Source of the DNA: JACKFB01 sp041389525 | GTDB taxonomy: Bacteria > Myxococcota_A > UBA9042 > PHBI01 > JACKFB01 | DNA length: 64,000 nucleotides | Direction: 5' to 3' | NCBI GenBank assembly: GCA_041389525.1 | Contig: JAWKRR010000013.1 | Location: 76,128 to 140,127, forward strand | Position numbers and translations under genes: made by a program | Notes under the pieces: model-generated | Database searches by the model: none | Told to the model about the DNA's origin: nothing | What the model saw: only the letters and a program-made list of their open reading frames with translations | Shown: positions 37,035 through 46,600 of the stretch, in pieces | How positions within the stretch are numbered: position 1 is the stretch's first letter | Layout: each line of letters begins with the position of its first letter

Positions 37035-37250
37035 AGCGGGGGCAATCGCGGCGAGAGGCGCGCGTAGGCGCGGACTCGGAGGCGCGATTGCCCGCTGTCA
37101 GCGGTCAGTCATCAGCCATCAGCCGCAACCATCGCCTCGCCGCGTTCACCTTCCGGCGGCCGGCGACCCGGGCGCGCGGCGAGGTCAGCGACTCGCGCGG
37201 GCGCCAGGACAGCGGGCTGACCGCTGACCGCTAAAGGCTAAAAGCTAAGC
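37035..37250 (+). repeat. Composite intergenic repeat, copy 1: inverted repeat plus opposing heptamer arrays
   Basis: Directly after the stop at 37034 lies an inverted repeat with arms 37036-37050 (gcgggggcaatcgcg) and 37083-37095 (cgcgattgcccgc). It runs straight into tandem heptamers TCAGCGG-TCAGTCA-TCAGCCA-TCAGCCG (about 37099-37126). After ~86 bases comes an array in the opposite sense, GCTGACC-GCTGACC-GCTAAAG-GCTAAAA-GCTAAGC (about 37215-37250). The two arrays can pair into a long hairpin. The same layout, reversed, occurs at 54762-54931. The rest of this 332-base gap (to 37366) holds a further CCCGGGC inverted pair (37250-37256 and about 37305-37312) and the alr leader. Confidence 0.8.
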
Positions 37251-37366
37251 CCGGGCAGTCGCGCCCCGGCGACCCTCGACGCGCCCACGGCTTCCCAGGC
37301 GACCGCCCGGGCGCAACCGCACCGCGGCGTGGACTAAGGCAGGGGCCGGGGCTATGGTCCCGACCC

Positions 37367-38545
37367 ATGTCTACCCCGCCTGAATCCAACCTCGCGCTGT
37401 CATCCTGGTGCTCGGTTTCGAGCGAGGCGCTGACCCACAACGTGGGGATTTTCCGCCGGCGGCTCAGCTCGGGGGCGCGGCTGGGCATCGTGGTCAAGGC
37501 GAACGCCTACGGTCACGGGCTGCTGGAGTCCGCTCGCACCTTCGTCTCGGCAGGCGCGGACTGGCTTATCGTCAACAGCGTCGACGAGGCGCTCGCGCTG
37601 CGGGCCGGGGAACTCGAGGCGCCGATCTACATCTGCGGGCGCGTGCAGCCGGCGCGGGCTGGCGACGTGGTCGCCGCCGACGCCCGCTGCGTCATCTACG
37701 ACAATGAGCTGGCGGGCGCGCTGGACGCGGCGGCGCGGGCGGCCGGGCGCGTGGTGCCCGTCCACCTCAAGATCGAGACCGGCAACCACCGGCAAGGGCT
37801 GGTGCTGCGGGACGCGCTGGCCCTCGGCAGGCTGGCCGCGGCGCTGCCGGGCCTCGAACTCGAAGGCGTAGCCACCCACTTCGCGGATATCGAGGACACC
37901 ACCGACCACCGCTTCGCCGGCCAGCAGGTCGCCGCGTTCGCCGCGGCGCGTCAGGCCTTTATCGAGGCCGGCCTCGCGGTGCCCATCGTCCACTCGGCGA
38001 ACTCCGCGGCGACCATCCTCTTCCCCGAGACCCACGGCGACCTCGTGCGCGTGGGCCTCGCGGCGTATGGGCTGTGGCCCTCGCCCGAGACCTTCGCCAC
38101 TGCCATCCAGATCCACGCCCAGGGCGGCGACGGCTTCTTGCCCGAGCTACGCCCCGCGCTGTCGTGGCGGGCCCGCGTCGCCCAGGTCAAAGACGTGCCC
38201 ACCGGCGCCTTCGTCGGCTACGGGCGCACGTTCCGAGCCACCTGGCCGATGCGCGTCGCCATCCTGCCCGTCGGCTATCACGAGGGCTACGACCGCCGCC
38301 TCTCCAACCTCGCCCACGTCTTGGTGAAGGGGGTGCGTGCGCCGGTGCGCGGCCGCGTGTGCATGAACATGATGATGGTGGACGTGACCCACATCCCGGA
38401 CGTGCGTGCGGGCGAGATCGCGACGCTCATGGGCCAGGACGGCGAGGAGCGCGTCAGCGCCGAGCAGCTTGCTGGCTGGATGGGCAGCATCAACTACGAG
38501 GTCGTCTCGAGGATACATCCCGGCGAGCCGCGGATCCTCACGTGA
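37367..38545 (+). CDS. alr: Alanine racemase
   Basis: 392 residues, typical length. It interconverts L- and D-alanine for peptidoglycan. The PLP lysine is Lys44 in VVKANAYGHG and the second catalytic residue is Tyr285 in VGYGRTF; GRVCMNMMMVD and the closing INYEVVSRI block are also as in Alr. No signal peptide, so cytoplasmic. The HAD phosphatase gene overlaps its stop by GTGA, so they are co-translated. Confidence 0.95.
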   Translation: MSTPPESNLALSSWCSVSSEALTHNVGIFRRRLSSGARLGIVVKANAYGHGLLESARTFVSAGADWLIVNSVDEALALRAGELEAPIYICGRVQPARAGDVVAADARCVIYDNELAGALDAAARAAGRVVPVHLKIETGNHRQGLVLRDALALGRLAAALPGLELEGVATHFADIEDTTDHRFAGQQVAAFAAARQAFIEAGLAVPIVHSANSAATILFPETHGDLVRVGLAAYGLWPSPETFATAIQIHAQGGDGFLPELRPALSWRARVAQVKDVPTGAFVGYGRTFRATWPMRVAILPVGYHEGYDRRLSNLAHVLVKGVRAPVRGRVCMNMMMVDVTHIPDVRAGEIATLMGQDGEERVSAEQLAGWMGSINYEVVSRIHPGEPRILT

Positions 38546-39306
38546 GCGCCGAGTTCAGCGAGGAGGCCGGGGCCGCCGGCGGTGAGGTCGTCGCGTTCTT
38601 CGACATGGACCTGACCATCGTCGGCGCCAACACCGGCAAGCTGTGGATTCGCGACGCCTTCGCCCGCGGCGAGGTGGGCGTGCTGACCATGGCGCGCCTC
38701 ATGTTTGCGGTCGCTCGCTACCGTCTGGGCGTGATGGATCCTGGCCCGTTGATGACCCAGGCCGTACGAACCCTCGACGGCGTGCGCGAGGACGCGTTCG
38801 CGCTGCGCTCGCGGCGCTTCTTCGACAAGTCCGTCCGCCCACACATCTTGCCGCTCGCCGTCGACTGCATCCGCGACCACGAGGCGCAAGGGCACGGCAT
38901 CGCGCTGCTCTCGGCCTCGACCAACTACGTCGTGGGCCCGCTGGCCAACCATCTGGGGCTAGAGCACGCGCTGTGCACCCGACTCCATGTGGTCGACGGC
39001 CAGCTCACCGGCGGCATCGTCGAGCCGCTCTGCTACGGCGTCGGGAAGCTGGCCATCGCCCGCGAGTTCGCCGACGCCCGCGGCGTTCGCCTCGAAGACG
39101 CGTGGTTCTACACCGACTCCATCCACGACCTCGCCGTGCTCGAAGCGGTGGGCAACCCGGTGGCGGTGAACCCGGATCCTCGGCTGGAACGCATCGCCCG
39201 TCGTCGTGGCTGGCAGGTGCTGGACTTCTTCGGTCGCCAGCCCTCTCGATCGAGGGTCAACGTCGCGGATTTGAAAGGCAAATTCGGAGGCGGCGGGGCC
39301 GCGTAA
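38542..39306 (+). CDS. HAD-IB family phosphatase (SerB-like)
   Basis: 254 residues from a GTG overlapping the alr stop; upstream open frame lies within alr and is ignored. HAD motif I reads FFDMDLTIVG (nucleophile Asp and D-x-D-x-T), motif II ALLSASTNYV, and motif IV FYTDSIHDLAVLE. The layout is that of HAD subfamily IB (phosphoserine phosphatase-like, also seen in phosphatidylglycerophosphatase-type enzymes). The substrate is not known; with a SerA-like gene 7 kb away serine synthesis is possible but unproven. Confidence 0.85.
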   Translation: MSAEFSEEAGAAGGEVVAFFDMDLTIVGANTGKLWIRDAFARGEVGVLTMARLMFAVARYRLGVMDPGPLMTQAVRTLDGVREDAFALRSRRFFDKSVRPHILPLAVDCIRDHEAQGHGIALLSASTNYVVGPLANHLGLEHALCTRLHVVDGQLTGGIVEPLCYGVGKLAIAREFADARGVRLEDAWFYTDSIHDLAVLEAVGNPVAVNPDPRLERIARRRGWQVLDFFGRQPSRSRVNVADLKGKFGGGGAA

Positions 39307-39417
39307 AGCCTTGACGATCTCGAACGCCCTGTGCTAACCACGCGGCGCCGCGCGCCCAGGGCCGCAGCGTTTTCGAGCACTTCGCAGGGACACCAGCCCA
39401 CCAGGACCCTCCCCGCC

Positions 39418-39696
39418 GTGAGCAAGATGAAGGAAGGCATGGAGGTCGCATCGGTCGGCCTGGAGATGGGCGGCTGCGTTGCGGTCGGCTGGTTCTTCGG
39501 CTCGTGGATCGACGCGAAGCTGGGGACGGCTCCCTTCGGCATGACCTTCTTCGTCATGTGCGGCTTCGGCGCCGCCATCAAGGGCCTGCTGCGCGTCGTC
39601 AAGAAGGCGCGCGGCGTGATGATGGCCGACTCTCCCGCGCACGAGGCAGGGACCCGCGTCCTCGGCGCCCGCTTGCCAGGGAGCCGCTACCGATGA
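39418..39696 (+). CDS. AtpI-like ATP synthase accessory protein
   Basis: 92 residues from a GTG (VSKMKEGMEV); the frame continues upstream but without protein-like sequence, and an ATG nine bases on is an alternative. Two membrane helices with a Gly-rich turn (VGLEMGGCVAVGWFFGSWID, then FFVMCGFGAAIKGLLRVV) match the small AtpI/AtpQ-type proteins (AtpI family) that precede atpB in deltaproteobacteria. They assist c-ring assembly or bind Mg/Ca. Its stop overlaps the ATG of the next gene. Confidence 0.75.
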   Translation: MSKMKEGMEVASVGLEMGGCVAVGWFFGSWIDAKLGTAPFGMTFFVMCGFGAAIKGLLRVVKKARGVMMADSPAHEAGTRVLGARLPGSRYR

Positions 39697-40118
39697 GCGC
39701 TCCCGACGTCGCCGCCAACGCCTCCAGCGTGCCGCCCTTCATCGCGGGGGCGCTGCGCATCGAGACCGCGCTCGTGCTCATCGCCGTCGCGCTCACCCAC
39801 CTGCTCGGCGGGGAGGCCCCCACCGTCGCCGGCGTCGCCGTCGGCGGCGTGCTCGGCGTGCTGAACTTCCTGGCCATGGCGTGGCTCGGCGGGCGCCTGA
39901 TGCGCGCCCACGGCCAGACGCGCGGAGTCTACGCCGTGATCTTCCTCGCGAAGATGACGCTGGTGATGGGCACCATTTGGCTGCTACTGACGCTCTTGCC
40001 GCTGTCGCCCTTCGGATTTCTCCTGGGCATCGGCCTCTTCTTCCCCGCCGTGATGCTGATGCTGCTCTGGAGCATGCTCGCGCCGGCGGTCCCAGCCACT
40101 ACGAGGGAGCACGCGTGA
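39693..40118 (+). CDS. atpI: ATP synthase subunit I (AtpI)
   Basis: 141 residues with four membrane segments (ALRIETALVLIAVALTHLL; VGGVLGVLNFLAMAWLGG; VIFLAKMTLVMGTIWLLL; GIGLFFPAVMLMLLW), the pattern of the ATP synthase I family. The ATG overlaps the previous stop (ATGA) and its own TGA shares a base with the atpB ATG (TGATG). It probably helps assemble Fo. The family is weakly conserved, so the call rests on topology and neighbours. Confidence 0.75.
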   Translation: MSAPDVAANASSVPPFIAGALRIETALVLIAVALTHLLGGEAPTVAGVAVGGVLGVLNFLAMAWLGGRLMRAHGQTRGVYAVIFLAKMTLVMGTIWLLLTLLPLSPFGFLLGIGLFFPAVMLMLLWSMLAPAVPATTREHA

Positions 40119-41128
40119 TGAAGCGTTCTTTCGGCACCATCCTCCTCAGTCTGTGCGTCCTCTCCTGGGCCGGCGGCGCCGTCTTCGCCGACGAGGCCGC
40201 GGTCGAGGCCAACATCGAGCAGCGCGTCGAAGGGCAGCTCGAGGCGGACATCGAAGAGGCGACCGACCACGGCGCGGCCGGCGCGCACGGCGCCCACTCC
40301 GCCCACTCCGGCTGGGACGGCGAGCACTGGTCGATCGCGACGCTGCTGCCCGGCGCGCTAGCCGACAACCTGCGCGCGCTCGCCACCTGGCCCAACGGCG
40401 CCACCTGGTACGAGCACAACACCTACCCCCACATCAGCCACGTCATCATGGCGATCATCGCCTTCCTGCTCGGCATGCTGCTGATCTTCGCCGCGTCCAA
40501 GCGCCTCGCCGACCCCGAAGCCGCTATCATCCCCGAGAAGAAGCTCAGCGCGATGGTGGTCTTCGACATCATCTCCGAGTCGCTGCTCGGCCTGATGAGC
40601 TCGATGATGCCTCGCGAGAAGGCCCTGAAGTTCCTGCCGCTGATCATGGCCTTCGCCGTCTTCATCTTCCTCGGCAACTTCCTCGGCCTGGTCCCGGGCT
40701 TCTTGCCCGCCACCGACAACCTGAACACGACGCTGGCCCTCGGCGTGGTGAGCTTCCTGGCCTACAACTACTGGGGCATCCGCCAGCACGGCCTCGTCGC
40801 GCACCTCAAGCACTTCGCGGGCCCGATCCCGTGGCTGGCCCCCCTGATGATCCCCATCGAGATTATCAGCCACCTCGTCCGCCCGCTGAGCCTCGCCTTC
40901 CGCCTCATGGGCAACATGTTCGGCGACCACATGGTCCTCGGGATCTTCCTCGGCATCTTCCCGCTGCTCTTGCCGCTGCCCGTGATGGTGCTCGGCCTCA
41001 TCGTCGTCAGCGTGCAGACCCTGGTCTTCACGCTGCTGTCCATCGTCTACATCTCCCTCGCCGTGGAAGAGCACGAACACCACGACGACCACGCCGCTCA
41101 TGGCGATTCCCACGCGCACGCCCACTGA
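40118..41128 (+). CDS. atpB: ATP synthase subunit a
   Basis: 336 residues. This is the stator half-channel of Fo. The essential arginine is Arg262 in SLAFRLMGNMFGDH, and FLGNFLGLVPGFLPATDNLN and the two C-terminal helices are typical. The protein is longer than usual: a cleavable-looking signal peptide (LLSLCVLSWAGGAVFADE) is followed by a ~70-residue periplasmic extension with a His/Ala stretch (GAHGAHSAHSG). The C-terminal tail is also His-rich (EHEHHDDHAAHGDSHAHAH). Translation is coupled to atpI. Confidence 0.94.
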   Translation: MKRSFGTILLSLCVLSWAGGAVFADEAAVEANIEQRVEGQLEADIEEATDHGAAGAHGAHSAHSGWDGEHWSIATLLPGALADNLRALATWPNGATWYEHNTYPHISHVIMAIIAFLLGMLLIFAASKRLADPEAAIIPEKKLSAMVVFDIISESLLGLMSSMMPREKALKFLPLIMAFAVFIFLGNFLGLVPGFLPATDNLNTTLALGVVSFLAYNYWGIRQHGLVAHLKHFAGPIPWLAPLMIPIEIISHLVRPLSLAFRLMGNMFGDHMVLGIFLGIFPLLLPLPVMVLGLIVVSVQTLVFTLLSIVYISLAVEEHEHHDDHAAHGDSHAHAH

Positions 41129-41174
41129 CATCTGGTCTTTCGGGTTGCACCCCCTAGCTGGTTGCGTTAATCAC

Positions 41175-41191
41175 GCGCCGCCCTCCGGCGC
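41175..41191 (+). promoter_or_regulatory. Small hairpin in the atpB-atpE gap
   Basis: GCGCCG and CGGCGC around a 5-base loop, about 50 bases before the atpE start. It may stabilise or set the 5' end of an atpE-rich transcript, as c subunits are needed in excess. Inference only. Confidence 0.3.
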
Positions 41192-41240
41192 ACCACCGGG
41201 CTCCCGCCCATTTCCATTGTCCATCCCAAGGAGCTGTCCG

Positions 41241-41570
41241 ATGAGAAAGGCGCTGAGCACCGCGCTGCTGACCCTCGTTACCCTTTGCCTGCTTGCCCCG
41301 ATGGCTCTCGCCGCGGACGGCGCGGCCGATAACCAGTTCACCGTCAACGCCTACTTGGCGCTCGGTGCGGGCCTCGGCCTCGGTCTGGCGGCCTTCGGCG
41401 GCGCGCTCGGACAGGGCAAGGCTTCGGCCGCTGCCCTCGAAGGCATCGCCCGCAACCCCGGCGCGTCCGACAAGATCTTCACCCCGATGATCCTCGGCCT
41501 CGCCCTTATCGAGTCCCTGGTCATCTACTCGCTCCTCATCTCCTTCCTGCTCCAGGGCAAGATCGGATGA
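41241..41570 (+). CDS. atpE: ATP synthase subunit c
   Basis: 109 residues, with AAGGAG seven bases before the ATG; the frame upstream is open but not coding. A signal-peptide-like N-terminus (LLTLVTLCLLAPMALAADG) precedes a helical hairpin with polar loop ARNPG (Arg71). The ion-binding carboxylate is Glu91 in ALIESLVIYS. Gln58 on helix 1 and Ser92 and Tyr96 on helix 2 complete the pattern of Na+-binding c rings such as that of Ilyobacter. A strong terminator follows, so the other ATP synthase genes must lie elsewhere. Confidence 0.94.
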   Translation: MRKALSTALLTLVTLCLLAPMALAADGAADNQFTVNAYLALGAGLGLGLAAFGGALGQGKASAAALEGIARNPGASDKIFTPMILGLALIESLVIYSLLISFLLQGKIG

Positions 41571-41611
41571 AGCGCGGCCGCCTGCTTTCGCGGGCGGCGG
41601 TGTGAATCACG

Positions 41612-41655
41612 AAGCCAGCCGGGATCGTCTCGATCCCGCGCTGGCTTTGTCATTT
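41612..41655 (+). terminator. Rho-independent terminator after atpE
   Basis: AAGCCAGC-c-GGGATCG and CGATCCC-gc-GCTGGCTT pair around a 3-base loop, with a small bulge, followed by TTTGTCATTT. It ends the atpI-atpB-atpE transcript and may also serve the convergent DUF6178 gene. Confidence 0.85.
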
Positions 41656-41734
41656 CTGGAGACGCGCTCAGGGCGCGAGCGCCGGCCCGACCCAGAGGTC
41701 AGCCGGCTGTCGAGCCCGCCACAAGCCCAGAAGG

Positions 41735-43474
41735 TCAGTCGACTTCCGGCTGGACGAGCAGCAGCTCGGCGGCGTAGCGCGGCTCCAGGTCATGGGCGTG
41801 CACTCGACCCAGCGCCAGGACCAGCTCGGCCATCGCGGCCTCCATCCAGTCCCGGACGGGCGCCGAGACGTGCGGCAGCAGCGCGTCCATGGCGCGGCGG
41901 GCCGGCAGGCCCAGCGTGGGCGCGTCCGCCTCGCCGCCCTTGTCGAAGAGCAGCGCGAAGGCGCTGACCAGCTCGGCCTTGCTGAGCGGGTTGAAGCCCA
42001 GCTCGCCGTCGATGAGCACGTGCGCCATGGCGGTTCGAAACAGCGTCTGTAGCCGGACCTGCTGCTTCGCCGCGTCGCTGAGTCCGCCCAGATTCGCCGC
42101 GAGCAGCGCCTCCGGGGTGAAGCCCAGGTGCTGCTCGAAGAAGCTCAGCACCCCCTCGGCGTCGCTGAGCAGCGCCTCGACGCGGACGAGGTCCTCGATG
42201 GTCGTGAAGTCGCGGTAGCCCATGCTCCCTTCGCGCTCGACCCCTTCGAAAAAGCGAGGCCGCGTCTGAGCGGTCGCCTCGATCGCGCTGTGGCTGGGCT
42301 CGCCCATCAGGCCCAGCCCGAGCCGCGCGCCCGAGCGCCGCTCGATGCTGCGCGCGCGCTTGGCCAGCTGGACCGTCAGGCTGTGCCCGACGCGGAAGAT
42401 CGGCTCGGCCCACAGGCGCCGCAGCACCTCGGCGCCCGTCGCGGCCGACTCGTCGGCGAGATGAGACAGCCCGAGATTTGTCAGGGCCGCCACGTGCCGC
42501 CCGACCGCGGGCAGCTCGTCGGTGTGCGAGAGATCGCCAGTCCAGGCCATGAAGACCTTGTGGACGAGGTACGCGAAGGCCTCGGCGATGCGCGCCCGCT
42601 CTTCGTCGTCCAGCAGCTGCAGCGCCGCGCCCAGCAGGGCAGGGGGCTCGATGTCCCGCAGCGCCAGGTCCTGCACGCTGCCGCCCATGTCGATGGTGGG
42701 CAGCGACGGCCGCACCCGCTCGAGATGCTCGCGCACCCGCTGGCGCGCCCGCCCCGGGTCCAGCCACTTGTACGCGCGGGGCGCCTCCTCCGGCCCGACG
42801 AAGCCCATCTCCTCGAGCCGTCCCTGGCGAAAGAAGATGAGGCTCTCCTCGATGCTCGACGGCAGCTCAAACCGCGCCGCCAGCAGAAGCTCGCGCATGC
42901 GCCCGGGGTCGGCGGACCACAAGAGGCTCATCAGGCCGCGCAGGCGCTCGGCGAGCTCTTCGTCCTCGTGCGGCACCGTCACCCAGTACGCGAAGTCGGG
43001 CGTCTGGAAGAGCTGCAGCTCGTCGGGGACCGTGTCCGTCTCGAGATCGGCCGGGTAGACCTGCACCCGCGACGTGAAGAGCAGCACCAGCAGCTCGTCC
43101 TCGGTCTGCCGCACGACCCGCTGGGCCGTCTCGAGGTTGGCGGAGTTCGCGATGTCCAGCCAGGACAGCCAGCGCTCGAAGCGCACCTCGTGGCCGGACC
43201 AGAGATCCAGGTCCAGCAGGCCGCGGATCTGCTCGTTGGACGCCAGCTCGAGCAGCGCGCCCGCGTCGTGCGCCCCGATATCCTTTACTAGGAAGTAGAA
43301 CTCGCCGGTGCTGAAGCTGCGGACCATCGCCTTGGGATCGGCGAGATCGAGCAGCCAGTTCAGCTTCTTCATCCCGTTGGCGCCGCGCAGCGCCGCGGGC
43401 ATGCGCGCCCGCCCGGCGATGTCGGCGAGGGAACGGGTGGACTCGGACGTACGGGGGGCGTTTGAATCAGTCAT
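41735..43474 (-). CDS. DUF6178 family protein
   Basis: 579 residues from the ATG at 43474 (MTDSNAPRTSE); further upstream the frame is open but not protein-like. The N-terminal part (KLNWLLDLADPKAMVRSFST, then EFYFLVKDIGAHDAGALLEL and LLDLDLWSGHEVRFERWLSW) matches what I recall of DUF6178, a helical-repeat family mostly from deltaproteobacteria, of unknown function. All-helical, no signal peptide or membrane segment, so cytoplasmic. It converges on atpE and is divergent from the glycosyltransferase gene. Confidence 0.75.
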   Translation of the reverse strand: MTDSNAPRTSESTRSLADIAGRARMPAALRGANGMKKLNWLLDLADPKAMVRSFSTGEFYFLVKDIGAHDAGALLELASNEQIRGLLDLDLWSGHEVRFERWLSWLDIANSANLETAQRVVRQTEDELLVLLFTSRVQVYPADLETDTVPDELQLFQTPDFAYWVTVPHEDEELAERLRGLMSLLWSADPGRMRELLLAARFELPSSIEESLIFFRQGRLEEMGFVGPEEAPRAYKWLDPGRARQRVREHLERVRPSLPTIDMGGSVQDLALRDIEPPALLGAALQLLDDEERARIAEAFAYLVHKVFMAWTGDLSHTDELPAVGRHVAALTNLGLSHLADESAATGAEVLRRLWAEPIFRVGHSLTVQLAKRARSIERRSGARLGLGLMGEPSHSAIEATAQTRPRFFEGVEREGSMGYRDFTTIEDLVRVEALLSDAEGVLSFFEQHLGFTPEALLAANLGGLSDAAKQQVRLQTLFRTAMAHVLIDGELGFNPLSKAELVSAFALLFDKGGEADAPTLGLPARRAMDALLPHVSAPVRDWMEAAMAELVLALGRVHAHDLEPRYAAELLLVQPEVD

Positions 43475-43643
43475 GGACGGCCCTTGATAGGCACGCGCGC
43501 GGCGTCGGGCAAGGCGCGGCGCCGCGAATCGATCGGGGACGCCTGGCCGAGATGACCGGACCGTCGAGGACGCTCGTACTTGCGCCCGAGCATGTGAGCG
43601 CATAGAACGGCTCGCCTCTGCCCTCGGGAGACCGGTCGCCGTC

Positions 43644-46600
43644 ATGCCCTTCGATGCCCTCCGCGACTTTGTCGAACGCCACGGCCACCTGGTCGCGCTG
43701 GTGCTCGCCGCGGTCGTGCTGTTCACCGGGCTTGGCCGATCGGGGCTGTGGGAGCCGTGGGAGATGGACCGCGCCGATCTCGCGCGGACCTTGGTCGAGC
43801 CCGCGCAGGTGGCGGCCGCCGTCGCGACGGACACCGGCGCGCTGCGGACCAGCGTCGACACGGCGGCGGCTGAGGCTGATCTGGTCGTGCGCCACGCCAG
43901 CGCAGACGCACTCACTACGCGCAACCCCACCGGCGGCGCGCGCCTCGTCCGCGAGACCCTCGATCGCGCGCGCACCGACGTGGTCGCCGCGGTGGTCATC
44001 GACGGCGCCCTCATCGGCAGCCCGCGCGACACCGGCGTCGGGCTCGGCGCAGCGTGGAATTGGCTCGCCGAGGCCCTCGGCTACACCCCCAACGGCCAGG
44101 TGGTCGTGCTCTGGCCGGACGCCGACCTCGACATCGCCGCGATCGAGCGCGCCATCGGCGTCGCCCGCGTCCGCACCGGCTTCGAGGACCTGCGGAAGAC
44201 CTTCCAATTGCAGGCCATCTCGTGGCCGCCGGCCGCCGACCCCTTCTGGGACACCGCCATCGCCCGCCTGCCGCCGCTGGACCGCCTCACCCACCTCAAG
44301 GCCAGCGATTCGGCAGGTCTGACCGAGATCCTTGAGGCCGCCGGCCGCTCCACCCGCCGCGTCGTCCAGTTCAAAGAGCGCGGCGAGACCCTGACCGCCG
44401 CCCCCCTCAGCGCCTGGCTCACCGCCGGCTTCTACGGGGCCATGGGGACCTCCGAGTTCACCTCCCGCCTCGCCGGGGCGCTGCTGGCGTGGCTCACCGT
44501 GCTGGTGCTGGTCTTCGCCGCCCGCCGCCACTTCAGCGGCACCACGGCGCTCTTCGCGGGCATCGTCCTGGTCACCATCCCCCTCTTCTTCGCCGAAGCC
44601 CGCTCGGTCGCGAGCAACGCCGGCGCCACGCTCTCGGCGACCCTCTTCGGCGCGGCCCTGCTCGATCACGTCCGCTCCCCCCGAGATCCCCGCGTCTACA
44701 TCCTGCTCGCCCTCGGCGCCGTCGTCGGCCTGCTCGCCTCCGGCCTCACCGCGCTGCTGGTCGGCGCGGTCATGGCGGCCTCGGTCGTCCTGGTCAGCGG
44801 CCGCCGCACCTTCGAAGACTGGCTCCCCACCATCGCGCTGGGCGCCATCCTCGCCATCGCCGCCCTCGTCGTGCTGCAGAGCCCGTCGGACGGCTTCGCG
44901 GGCCAATTCCGCTTTACGCAGCCGCTCTTCACCGAAGGCCCCAGCGCCTACGAGCGCAACTTCGACTACGCCATCAAGCGCATCGGCTTCGGCACCTTCC
45001 CCTGGTCGGCCGCCATCATCGTCGCGTTCGGCGCGCTCTTGTGGAGCGCCACCCACGACCAAGACCGCCGCAGCCTCACCCTCGTCATCTGGCTCGCCGT
45101 CCCCGCCGTCGCGACCATGGGCCTGCTCAAGGGCTTCAACCAGACCCACTTCACCGGCCCCGCCGCCATGGCCCTCGGCACCGCCCTCTTCTTGGACCAG
45201 CTCACCCGCCGCGGCCTCTGGAGCCGCGTGGTCGCCTTCTTCCTCCTCCTCACCACGCTCATCCTTTGGAAGGAGCTCTCGGCCAGCCCCCAACCCCTCG
45301 CCGACCTCCTGGCCTACGACCCGCCCTTCGCCGACAAGCCCGGCCAGCGCTTCCCCTCCGACGTCCACCTCCCCAAGACCGCCATGCTGCTGGTCTTCGC
45401 GCTCTCGGGCCTCCTGCTGGTCCACGTCACCCGCCTGGTCACCGTCGCCGCCCGCATCGCCGCGTTCTTCCGCCGCGAGCGCCCCGCCTCCATCGCCGGC
45501 GCCATCTTCCTCGTCATCCTCCCGCTGATGTGGCTGGTCCGCGTCCTCGGCAAGTACGTCGGCGGCATGAATCTCCCGACGGCGTCAGGGCTTTCGGACG
45601 CCCAGCGCACCTTCGCCTCCTCCTTTCTGCTCTCGACCGACCCCGCCGTGCTGCTCTCCTGGATGGCGCTCGGGCTCGTCCTGGTCCTGAAGGTCTCTGA
45701 GTTCCTGGCCCCGCCGCTCCAGCGCTGGGGCCGCGCCTACGCCGCCCCCCGCGAGGGCGTCTCGGTCATCGGCCTGCCTCTGCGCGGCCTCGGCGTCCTC
45801 GCGGTCCTCAGCGCCCGCTGGCTCGTCGTCTTCCCGCTGCGTGGCGCCCGCCGCCTCACCGTCGCCGCGTTCGGTCGGGTGTCCGCCTCGGTCGCCCTCT
45901 ACGCCGGCGCCGCCTTCGCCATCATCAGCGCCGTCGCCATGCTGCTCTCGGTCAGCGCGCCCGACGGCTACTGGGCCGAGACCCTCGGCAACCTCAGCAC
46001 CGTCGGCGTCGTCGCCCTCGGCCTGCTCCTCGCCTTCTGGGTCCGCTCGACCACGGGCCGCCTCGGCGACGCCGCCCTCGCCGCCACCTCGCTCTTCGCC
46101 ATCGTCCTGGCCACCCGCCTCTCCCGCGACGCCGACCACCGCCCCATCTACGTCACGGTCTTCGTCGTGCTCTCAGGCCTCGCCTTCGCCCGCGTCCTCG
46201 CCCCCCGCCTCGCGCGCGACTTCTCGGCCTTCGCCCGCGAGGGCGGCGTCCTGGCCGCGCTCGCGCTCTTCGCCCTGACCTTGCCGCTGCTCGACCGCTG
46301 GGACGCCATGGCGCCGCTCCTCTACCCTGACGCCACCGAGAATCTCACCCGCTACCTGCTCTTCGAGTCGCGCACCACCGCCCTGGCCCTCATCGCCCTG
46401 CTCGGCGTCGCCCTCAACGTCTGGCTCCCGCGCAGCTTCACCCTGCGCATCTCGCGCCTCGCCTCCCCGCTCGAGCGCGGCCCCGCCGCCGCCTTCGGCC
46501 TGCTCACCGCCGCCATCCTCTTCACCGCGCTCGCCGCCGGCGCCTTCTACCCGACGCTCTCAGAGCACGTCAGCCAGAAGCACGTGCTCGAGACCTACCG

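Noticed and set aside
37096..37250. CRISPR array
   Set aside because: The short units are 7 bases, contiguous and in opposing orientations; there are no 20-plus-base repeats with unique spacers.
41129..41240. Separate promoter for atpE (TTGCAC...TTAATC)
   Set aside because: The -10 match is poor and the 16-base spacing is marginal; readthrough from atpB is sufficient.
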